Shown one piece after another: positions 1 to 7,988 of a stretch of 55,735 bases of DNA. The stretch covers positions 1 to 55,735 of the forward strand of contig JABMQY010000054.1 of the NCBI GenBank assembly GCA_013202975.1, written 5' to 3'. A model generated the notes under the pieces. It was not told the DNA's origin, did not search any database, and was given only the letters and a program-made list of their open reading frames with translations. Within the stretch, counting starts at the first letter, position 1. The number at the start of each line of letters is the position of its first letter. Made by a program: the position numbers and the translations under genes. Origin of the DNA: Candidatus Saganbacteria bacterium (GTDB lineage: Bacteria; Margulisbacteria; WOR-1; XYC2-FULL-46-14).

Positions 1-77
1 ATTTTCTTTGTACCATCACGAAATTGATTTGTGGATAGACTTTTTCCTAACCCCTAACCCCTAACCCCTAAAAAAGG

Positions 78-108
78 TGAAATTTCCCATTTTTCTTCAC
101 GATATATA
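78..108 (+). promoter_or_regulatory. sigma-28-like promoter copy 1: TGAAATTTC ... CGATATATA
   Basis: TGAAATTT at 78, GATA at 101 (23 nt start to start); same spacing as five other copies. Confidence 0.65.
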
Positions 109-126
109 TATATAGAGGTGATTTAT

Positions 127-1515
127 ATGCAAACGCAAAGAGTAGGTTTAGGATTATTGGGTTTTGGAAGAATGGGGGAGGGGATTGCAAATCGTTGTAT
201 TAGAAATGGTGTTAAGGTTGTAGCTTATGATCCCGGTAAAATTCAATCCGGAGAATTACAGCCAAAAGAGGGTTTGTCGGTTGCTTCCTCAGTTCAAGAA
301 TTAGTACAGCAATTACCAGCGGGTCAGCCAAGAATTGCCTGGGTAATGGTTCCGGCAGGAGAGATTACCAATAATGCAGTTGCCGGATTAGAGCAGGCAA
401 TGGATCCAGGGGATATCATAATTGAGGGTGGAAATTCAAAATGGCTTGAAACAGAAAAACTTGCTTTGGCATTGGCCGATACTGGCGTCAATTTCTTATC
501 TTCTGGTACTTCTGGAGGGGTAGAGGGCGAGCAGGTAGGTTATTGTCTTATGTTAGGTGGAAAGCGATCTGTTTTTGAACAGGTTGATAGCTTAGGAATC
601 TTTTCTTCAATTGCAGCGCCAAATGGATATGCCCATGTTTCTGAATTTCCAGAAGGGGCGGATTTAGTAAAGTCTAATCACAATGGAATCGAGTATGTTG
701 AAGAGAGCGCTTTGGGTGAAGCTTTTTCTGTTTTATATTATTTGTTCAATAAAAATTTACCTCGCTTAGCTGATCTTGCAGGAGTTTGGTCTAATGATCC
801 AGTTGCTGGTGGTTATTTAGTAGAGTTGGCACAAAGGGCTTTTCAAGATCAAAAGCACTTTAAAACAATTGGAGCAAAGATTGGAGGGGGGGCCACCGGA
901 AATTGGACCAAAGAATCCGCTAAAAAGGCAAATATTGCTTCTCCAGTGCTTTTGATATCAAGTTTGCTGCAAAGAGAATTGTCTAGCATGGAGGATGATT
1001 ATTTTAGAAACAGGGTTGTTTCTGCTTTGCGCTGGCAGTTTGGACGGCACCCTTATGAAGAGCGTTTAGTAAAAGATACTGCTCCAGAAGTTTCCTATGT
1101 TGAGGAAGAGATTGAGTTAATGAAAATTAGAAATGCCTGTTTGGCGGCAAGGGCTTATGCTATAGCAGAAGGGTTAACTATCTTGAATGCATATAGAGAT
1201 CGCTATCAGCTTGATTTAGCTCAAATTACTAAACTTTGGGGACATGGTTCAATTATCAGAAGTGCCTTAATGCAGAAATTTGCAGATGTTTTGGAAGAGG
1301 ATGGAAAATTAGAACTTGACGCAGATATTGTTGAACCAAAGCTTGAATCCTTGTCTTCAGATCTTTTCTATTTCTTGCGTATTAATTTCCCAGAGTTAGA
1401 ACTTGGCGAAATTCAGAATTTCATTCATAACTTCTCTCACGTGAACATTTCAACTTGCAGGGGTGGGTTTGCTTATTTGCTGATCTCTTCGGTTTTTGGG
1501 AAGATAGAGCTGTAA
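127..1515 (+). CDS. 6-phosphogluconate dehydrogenase family protein (divergent)
   Basis: Rossmann GLLGFGRMGEG near N-terminus, EGGNSKW, SGTSGGVEG, KSNHNGIEY (cf. KMVHNGIEY of 6PGDH), GATGNW. ATG at 127 preceded by GAGGTG. Confidence 0.88.
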   Translation: MQTQRVGLGLLGFGRMGEGIANRCIRNGVKVVAYDPGKIQSGELQPKEGLSVASSVQELVQQLPAGQPRIAWVMVPAGEITNNAVAGLEQAMDPGDIIIEGGNSKWLETEKLALALADTGVNFLSSGTSGGVEGEQVGYCLMLGGKRSVFEQVDSLGIFSSIAAPNGYAHVSEFPEGADLVKSNHNGIEYVEESALGEAFSVLYYLFNKNLPRLADLAGVWSNDPVAGGYLVELAQRAFQDQKHFKTIGAKIGGGATGNWTKESAKKANIASPVLLISSLLQRELSSMEDDYFRNRVVSALRWQFGRHPYEERLVKDTAPEVSYVEEEIELMKIRNACLAARAYAIAEGLTILNAYRDRYQLDLAQITKLWGHGSIIRSALMQKFADVLEEDGKLELDADIVEPKLESLSSDLFYFLRINFPELELGEIQNFIHNFSHVNISTCRGGFAYLLISSVFGKIEL

Positions 1516-1600
1516 GTAGAAGCTGGAAAAATAATCTTGAAGCTGGAAATCCCCGGTTTTCCTATCCCCTATAACCTAAACCCTATAACCTAAAACAAGC

Positions 1601-1630
1601 TGAAATTTTCTCCATAATATAGCGATAAAA
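1601..1630 (+). promoter_or_regulatory. sigma-28-like promoter copy 2: TGAAATTTTC ... CGATAAAA
   Basis: TGAAATTT at 1601, GATA at 1624 (23 nt). Confidence 0.65.
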
Positions 1631-1634
1631 ACAC

Positions 1635-3161
1635 ATGAGAATAGCGCAAATGCAGCAATTTGCCCAGCTTTTTAAAAGAGGGGATATTGCCAGGGGTTTT
1701 AGCCAAAATGTTTTGGGTAAAACTGTACACGATACTTTAGCCTTCAGTGAATATGCCGGACGCTTTGTTAATCTTTTGGGTTTAAGAGGAAGTGAAGGTA
1801 ATTGTGCGGATGTTGGCTGTGGTCCGGGACATATTGGAATTGCTGTCTCGAACGAGATGGATGGTGGAAAAATGTTTCTCTTGGATCTTTCCTCTCAAAT
1901 GGTTGAATTGACAGAAGAAAATATTCAGGCGGGCGGGTGGAACAACAATGTTCGTCATGAAACCCTTGTTGCGGATGGTCAGGATATTAGGGAGGCCCTT
2001 GGTGGGATTGAGCTGGATGCGGTTTTTTCTCGCCACGTAGTTCAGTTTATGCAGGAGCCGCACCTCTTTTTTAGCGGAGCCTATAATCTCCTTAAGCCCT
2101 TTGGAAAAATGGCATTTAGTTTGATTGGGTTTTCGACTTTTAATTTTTCAGATAACAATCTCTCAAATAGTTTGTTGCAAAACCAGTTTCACGCACGACT
2201 GCTTTGGGCTGCTCTGCAGGAATTACCAGATATATTAAGCCAACTTCCATCTTCTGCAATTAATGATCTGATTTATCAGGGGATTCTTGTAAAGGAGTAC
2301 AACGGAATTTTTGTTTCTCCAAAAGCTATCCTTCCCAAAATGGATAAGATTAGTATGTTTGCCGAATTGAGAAAGGCCGGAATTCCACAAAGTGCAATTA
2401 CTTATCTTGTAATGGGAGAGATCCACACCGTTGGTTTTAAACGGTCTTTTTCTGAGCGAGTAGGGAGTATCCCGATTCCCGGGATCTGGAATATTTTTGA
2501 CCGGATGGATTATGCTTCTCGTGTACTTGCAGTAAAAAGAATTTATGAGCGGGCCTTTGGCCGCGATCTGAACCGGCCGATTTATACCGAAGATCCTCTA
2601 TTTGTAATTACCAAAGAGGCCCCCGGATTTGGCTCTTTTGTAGATATGGAACAGATGGAGTTTGCTCCGATCGGATTAGTTAGACCGGAGTCAACTGAGG
2701 TTGTAGAAGGTGTTTCTCAAATAAGAATTGTAAAGGAGAGTTTTGATCAGAGTTCCGAGCAAATAGCTGCACTTGCTCTGCAGTACGGTTATGACGCTTG
2801 GCGGGTCAGGGGTTTTGATATCCAGCATGCTTCGGCACATCTGGTTAATCCTCCCAAAGAATTTTTGCCAATGAATTTTGCAACTTTAATTATGCAGGGG
2901 AATAGATATACCTTTACCTCATCAGAAAAACCTTCTTTGGCGGATCAAGAGGCCAGAATAGTAACTCCCTATAGCATAGTTTTGGATAAAGGGGAGGGAT
3001 TGCCGCGCGAAGGGCAGCTTTTTTATGAGGGGCGGCCCCTTTCTGATTTTGAAAAATTCAGATTAATAGAAATAATGTTTGAGCCATCTCCCTGGTATTT
3101 TGCATTTAAGGATACACAGGGGAATCCGGTCCCAAAATATCTTATTGTAAACCCGTATTAA
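1635..3161 (+). CDS. SAM-dependent class I methyltransferase domain plus uncharacterised middle region; ends at TAA immediately before a radical-SAM CxxxCxxC motif in the same frame
   Basis: ADVGCGPGHIGIAVS SAM-binding motif I; ends ...PKYLIVNPY*. Confidence 0.75.
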   Translation: MRIAQMQQFAQLFKRGDIARGFSQNVLGKTVHDTLAFSEYAGRFVNLLGLRGSEGNCADVGCGPGHIGIAVSNEMDGGKMFLLDLSSQMVELTEENIQAGGWNNNVRHETLVADGQDIREALGGIELDAVFSRHVVQFMQEPHLFFSGAYNLLKPFGKMAFSLIGFSTFNFSDNNLSNSLLQNQFHARLLWAALQELPDILSQLPSSAINDLIYQGILVKEYNGIFVSPKAILPKMDKISMFAELRKAGIPQSAITYLVMGEIHTVGFKRSFSERVGSIPIPGIWNIFDRMDYASRVLAVKRIYERAFGRDLNRPIYTEDPLFVITKEAPGFGSFVDMEQMEFAPIGLVRPESTEVVEGVSQIRIVKESFDQSSEQIAALALQYGYDAWRVRGFDIQHASAHLVNPPKEFLPMNFATLIMQGNRYTFTSSEKPSLADQEARIVTPYSIVLDKGEGLPREGQLFYEGRPLSDFEKFRLIEIMFEPSPWYFAFKDTQGNPVPKYLIVNPY

Positions 3162-3884
3162 GATTGTGCTTTTCGATGTAAGCCCTGTTCAAGAATTCCA
3201 TTCTTTTCTAATCCCAAACAAGGTTATATGAATAACACAGATCAGATAATTGCCGAAGTATTAAAAACTATTGAGGATCCAAACGAGGTTCACTTTATCA
3301 ATATGATTACCGGAAGTCAGGCGGATGAGCAGAAAGATTTTCAGATGTTTTCTGATATTATCAATCGATTCAGGCAATCGGGCTTTACTGGCGCCGAGTT
3401 CGGTCTTTATTCTCAGCATATTTCTGACCCTAAAATGATGCAGGCCCTCTCTGATTTAGGGGTAGTCACTTTTTGCGTAACAATGGAAATTACATCAGAT
3501 GAACAAAGGTCAAAGCTTTATGGGAGAAAGGGAAAGGGGAGAAGGTCTTTTAACGATTATATGGAGATGCTTAAAAAGGCTGAATCACTGTTTCCCTATG
3601 TAAGCATTAGTTTGGTTTTAGGGCATGAGGATTCAAGTGAGATGAAGGCCAATTTAGATCGTATGGCGGGGGATACCGGGGCATTTATTAATCACTTTAT
3701 TCCGCGCATCTTTTTACCTCGACAGCATGAGATCCTTCACCCTGAGGCGCTTGGTCGGGGATTGGCCTATTATGTTGAACTATGCCGCCATATAGAAGAT
3801 ATCAATGCAGGACGAAATACTTTTGGTAATTTTTTTGATGAGAGATTTAATATTAAAAAGTTTGAAGCGAGGTTTAGGTCTTAA
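3162..3884 (+). pseudogene. Radical SAM domain segment (CAFRCKPC) in frame with the upstream methyltransferase; the ORF caller starts only at ATG 3228, after the cluster motif
   Basis: Manual translation of 3162-3230 gives DCAFRCKPCSRIPFFSNPKQGYM, a CxxxCxxC motif, leading into ORF 3228..3884; no stop between 3162 and 3884. Confidence 0.6.
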
Positions 3885-6800
3885 ATGCCAACCGTAGTAG
3901 GAAAATACGGAAAATTAGCATTTGGACCAAAAGGGATTGGCGTACTCGACAAGCATGGGATTAGACATACTTTTCACCCCCAGGTAGAAAAAGATGCTAC
4001 GGAAATCAGAATTCCCAAAGAACAAATACAGAGTCGTGATAAGGTTCGGGGCTATAGCATCGATTCTGCTGGAGCCGATGTGCGCGATGATGCAATTTGG
4101 GTTGAGCCGAATGAGCTAGGCTGGCGTGCCCTGGTCTCTATTGCCGATGTTACCGAATTATTCAAATTTGGTTCAATGATAGACATTGAGGCAAAAGAGC
4201 GAACTTCAAATATTTATCACTCCTATGATGTAATTCCCATGCTGCCGGATCCGTTGGCGGCTTTAGCCAGTCTGGAAGAGGGAGAAGAGCGGCTGACGAT
4301 TACAATGGATATGCAGTTTGATCACAATGGTAAATTAGTAAGCTATGAACCGCGCAAAACCTATTTAGAAAATGAAAGAGCGATGTCCTATCATGATGCC
4401 GATACAATTAGGACATCAGATGACAGCGATATTGGGACTAATGTTAATTCTGCACTTAATTTGGCCCTAAAACGTTTAGAGCATCGAGCTGAGCGAAGTT
4501 GTGTCTTTTTTGATCAAGAAAAGGGGCTCTATACCGGAGAGGATGGAATTGTTAAAAAGGTTCATGATTATGAGAAGTTCTTTCCGTTTTTAGTTGTGCA
4601 GGAGCTGGCAATTGCGGCTAACTGTGCAGCTGGTAGATTTATTAGTCAGCCCAGTGTTGCGGCAATCTATCGCTGCCTGGATGCCAAAGATGGGATTGCG
4701 GTTAATTTGCTTGGGACCGAGCGTTATCTTTTTAAGGAAGAATCTTTTACAGCTAGAGGGGCTATTTATTCACGTAATAATGTTGGACATCATTCGTTAG
4801 GATACTCTCGTTATGTTCATTTTACCTCTCCAATTAGAAGGTATGTTGACACAATTGTGCATAGAATATTAAAAGCGAGTATGGCGGGCAAATCTTTTAA
4901 TCCAGGATTAGATCCAATTGCAGAAAGATGTAGTTTTTACCCTGTTTATGCCAGACGAATGATTACCCAGGCCCGTTTAGAAGATGGACAGATAAAAGAA
5001 GAGGGGCTGGTCAAAATAGCTAAGAAGAGGTTTGGGTTTCTTTTGGATCGGGCCTTGCAATCAGAAGATGCTGATTTAGACCTTATACTGGATGCGCTAG
5101 AACAAAGGGAGATTACACCTCAAAATCTTTTGACGCTAATTACCTCTCATCAAAACGGTCGGGTAAATGAAATTTTGTCAGATTTTTTCTATATGTACAG
5201 AACAAAATTTGACTATGTAAGAATATTAAAAGTGATTGCCGGTGATATGGGATGGGACCCGCCTGCATTTATGACAAAGACAAACCGCTTTGGACGAGAT
5301 CCGGAATATGCTTATGTTATTTCTGTAAATGGCAAAGAATATGCTACTGATTATCCCAAGAGCAGTAAATTTGTTCCAAAAAACCAGGCTGCTTATCTGT
5401 TTTTAAAGGATTATTGTTCCGGTACCTTGGTTCGCTTTTCTGATCCGGGATTCAGGGTGTTTAAGAACAAGGTTAAATACTATGAGAAATTAGATTTTAA
5501 GCCCTTCATGCAGGCATTAAACCGAGCACTAAGAGATGATTCTGATGAATTAGACCAAATATTACTGGCGCTAAAAAGGAAAAAACTTAGCTCAGATAGG
5601 CTTTTGGTATTATTTAGATATAAAGATAACGTGAAAGCAAGAAAGCTTCTAATGGATCATTTTCAATCAATGCAAGAAGATATTTATTATGAAAGGCTAT
5701 TAAAGCAAGTTGCACAGAGGGAAAGAATTAGAAAGCTTAAGCTTGTAGCAAGGAAAAGTGGTGGAAAACAAGAAGGGTGTGAGTTTTGTTATATGGGAGT
5801 TGTTGAAGGGGCAGAGGTATGTAGTTCAAAGTGGAGCCGAGATGAAAAAAACAAGGAGAGAAGATCAGCTTATCGTTTTTTGCGAGATCTTTTACAAGAT
5901 AATCTTAAGTCATTTTCTCCTTTAGGGGGAAAGACAGTCGACTTAGAGACGGTAGTAGCGCGAGAAAGGTTGCAAAGAATAAAGGCGTCACAGTTTGAAG
6001 GGGAACTTAATGCTGCTATTAAATCAGGCTCAGAGGATCTAGATCTTCTACTTGAAGTAGCCCCCAAAAGTCTTTCTGAGAGGACCATTGCTCTGCTCAT
6101 TTTAAATATGGAGGATAAAAGTGAAAGGATTAAGCCGGTTTTAGACAGATTCTTTGAGTCATTTAAAAAGGGATTTTCATATGAAAGGGTTATGAATTGT
6201 ATGGCCTCCGAATTAAGATGGAGCCCGCCGGCATTAAATTCTAGAATGAATGGAGATGTCCGCGAATATCGTCTGGCGGTAACTGTTGATGGGGATTTTC
6301 TTAGCAGCGAAAATTATTCTGTAGTTTTTGAAAAGAAGAAGAAACGTGAAGCGGCGGCCTATGTCTTTTTAAAAGATTATTTGGAGGGGAAATTGAGAGT
6401 CTTTTTGCAGACTGAGTTGACCCAAGAGATTGGAGTAGAAAATGAACCCTTTGCTAGTGAGGGGAGTCTTGTTTTTCAAAAGATTCTTGCCGCTCTTTTA
6501 GAAGAAGAGCAGGAGGCTAAAGAGGATCCGATGGGATGGTTCAGGTTTTTTTGTGCTAAAAATACAAATTTTAATGCCCAAATTAGCTATAATGAAGATG
6601 CTGATGGCTGGAGGGTTATGATTACAACAGGGCCCGGAAAGCCAAGAAGGAGTTTTGTTGCAAAAGATCCGGATGCAACTGTTGCAGAAAAAAAGGTGGC
6701 TTTGAGCTTCTTTTCTTGGTATAAGCCGCATAAATTGGTTTCGAATATTTCAAAGCTTACACCTTCCGATTTGTTTTCTTTAGTTGGCAGGTTAAAAGAG

Positions 6801-7076
6801 GATCCGGCAGTTGTTTCTTTTGTATCAGCGTTTTTTAAGGAATTCAGGATTAGATTTAATTATTCTGTGGCCTTAGAGATATTGTCAGAACAAATGGGCT
6901 GGGGAGAGCCAAAATACTCTGATTCGCAGTGTAAATGTGAAATAGGAGGGAAGATAATGACTTCAAGATTAACGGCGGAAGATGACTCCCCGATTAGGGC
7001 GCAAAAGTTATCTGCCTATTATTTTATTATTGATTACCTGCGTGGTGATTTAACTGAAAAAGGAGTAAAACAATGA
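3885..7076 (+). CDS. RNase II/R (RNB) family exoribonuclease with tandem C-terminal dsRBM-like repeats
   Basis: GYSIDSAGADVRDDAIWVE...SIADVTE, YSRYVHFTSPIRRYVDTIVHRIL (RNB signatures); repeated segments such as WDPPAFMTKTNRFGRDPEYAYVISVNGKEY...KNQAAYLFLKDYCSG. Confidence 0.8.
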   Translation: MPTVVGKYGKLAFGPKGIGVLDKHGIRHTFHPQVEKDATEIRIPKEQIQSRDKVRGYSIDSAGADVRDDAIWVEPNELGWRALVSIADVTELFKFGSMIDIEAKERTSNIYHSYDVIPMLPDPLAALASLEEGEERLTITMDMQFDHNGKLVSYEPRKTYLENERAMSYHDADTIRTSDDSDIGTNVNSALNLALKRLEHRAERSCVFFDQEKGLYTGEDGIVKKVHDYEKFFPFLVVQELAIAANCAAGRFISQPSVAAIYRCLDAKDGIAVNLLGTERYLFKEESFTARGAIYSRNNVGHHSLGYSRYVHFTSPIRRYVDTIVHRILKASMAGKSFNPGLDPIAERCSFYPVYARRMITQARLEDGQIKEEGLVKIAKKRFGFLLDRALQSEDADLDLILDALEQREITPQNLLTLITSHQNGRVNEILSDFFYMYRTKFDYVRILKVIAGDMGWDPPAFMTKTNRFGRDPEYAYVISVNGKEYATDYPKSSKFVPKNQAAYLFLKDYCSGTLVRFSDPGFRVFKNKVKYYEKLDFKPFMQALNRALRDDSDELDQILLALKRKKLSSDRLLVLFRYKDNVKARKLLMDHFQSMQEDIYYERLLKQVAQRERIRKLKLVARKSGGKQEGCEFCYMGVVEGAEVCSSKWSRDEKNKERRSAYRFLRDLLQDNLKSFSPLGGKTVDLETVVARERLQRIKASQFEGELNAAIKSGSEDLDLLLEVAPKSLSERTIALLILNMEDKSERIKPVLDRFFESFKKGFSYERVMNCMASELRWSPPALNSRMNGDVREYRLAVTVDGDFLSSENYSVVFEKKKKREAAAYVFLKDYLEGKLRVFLQTELTQEIGVENEPFASEGSLVFQKILAALLEEEQEAKEDPMGWFRFFCAKNTNFNAQISYNEDADGWRVMITTGPGKPRRSFVAKDPDATVAEKKVALSFFSWYKPHKLVSNISKLTPSDLFSLVGRLKEDPAVVSFVSAFFKEFRIRFNYSVALEILSEQMGWGEPKYSDSQCKCEIGGKIMTSRLTAEDDSPIRAQKLSAYYFIIDYLRGDLTEKGVKQ

Positions 7077-7870
7077 ATATATCAAACGCATATACAAGTC
7101 GTCGATCCGGTCCCATTATTGCCCCTGCAATGGTTGTTAGAACCGATCAGTTTGCAAATGAAAGACGAACAAAATTTGCAAAATCTCCTGCCTATATCCA
7201 GGCAAAGGTGAGAGAGGCTGCCCATGTTCTTGCCCCGCATGTTTCTGCCCTTCACTTTGATATCAATTGCAGTAGCTATGTTAAAGGCCAGCCGCCAAAC
7301 GTCCAGGTCTTCACTCCCAAATTTCTGATGGGACTAAAACAAGAACTTGGCAGGGCAGGGCACGCTCCTCTTTTTGATATCCATATTCTGGGGCAGAACA
7401 TATTGATTTTTGCAGGGTTGTATCTAAAAGCTGCAGACCATATCTCTTTTGAAATGGAGGTAGTGGATCAGGATGCGCAGTCTTTTCGCAGAGTTCTAGC
7501 TATGCTTGCAAAAAATAGTGTTTCAGTAGGAGTGATTGGGAGCAGCTCCAGTTTGATCCAGGATTATTTTCCGTATTTGGATAATGTTGATATTTTAGGA
7601 ATAACTGCAGGAAAAACGGCAGGAAGAAGCGAGGGGCCAATTGACATAAGTTTTGCAGCCCAAAAAGCCAGGGCGTTGATAGAGAATGTCGGTTTTGCCG
7701 GCAGTATAATTTTTCAGATGGGGGTAACAGAAGATTCTATCCCCCAAATTGTTGATTCCGGAGCAAATATTTTGGTTTGTGGAACAAATATTTTTAAAGA
7801 AAGCAAAGAGACCTTTCGTGATGCTGCGGGGATTAAGGCTGCAATTCAAGGATTAGTTGAAATAAGGTGA
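7073..7870 (+). CDS. Ribulose-phosphate 3-epimerase-like TIM-barrel protein with altered active site
   Basis: IIAPAM, LHFDIN, FDIHI, HISFEMEV, GANILVCGTNIF arranged as in RPE; ATG overlaps TGA of the upstream gene. Confidence 0.65.
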   Translation: MNISNAYTSRRSGPIIAPAMVVRTDQFANERRTKFAKSPAYIQAKVREAAHVLAPHVSALHFDINCSSYVKGQPPNVQVFTPKFLMGLKQELGRAGHAPLFDIHILGQNILIFAGLYLKAADHISFEMEVVDQDAQSFRRVLAMLAKNSVSVGVIGSSSSLIQDYFPYLDNVDILGITAGKTAGRSEGPIDISFAAQKARALIENVGFAGSIIFQMGVTEDSIPQIVDSGANILVCGTNIFKESKETFRDAAGIKAAIQGLVEIR

Positions 7871-7900
7871 AATTTCCTGTAAATATGCCAGATATATATG
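7869..7900 (+). promoter_or_regulatory. sigma-28-like promoter copy 3: TGAAATTTC ... AGATATATA
   Basis: TGAAATTT at 7869, GATA at 7892 (23 nt). Confidence 0.6.
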
Positions 7901-7915
7901 AGTAATGGTGCGAAG

Positions 7916-7943
7916 GAACCGAGACGTTTAGTCTCAGGTTCCG
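7916..7943 (+). promoter_or_regulatory. 5' leader hairpin GGAACCGAGAC-gttta-GTCTCaGGTTCC
   Basis: 11-bp stem with a single bulged A, between promoter copy 3 and the ATG at 7989. Confidence 0.6.
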
Positions 7944-7988
7944 AAGCTGAGCTTTATTCGAAAGAACCAAAGGTCCAGGGAGTAATAG

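Noticed and set aside
3159-3161. Reassigned TAA codon as explanation for the MTase/rSAM split
   Set aside because: TAA is used as the normal stop of many genes in this window (rplA, rpoC, rpsG, fusA, secY and others), so a lineage-wide reassignment is excluded.
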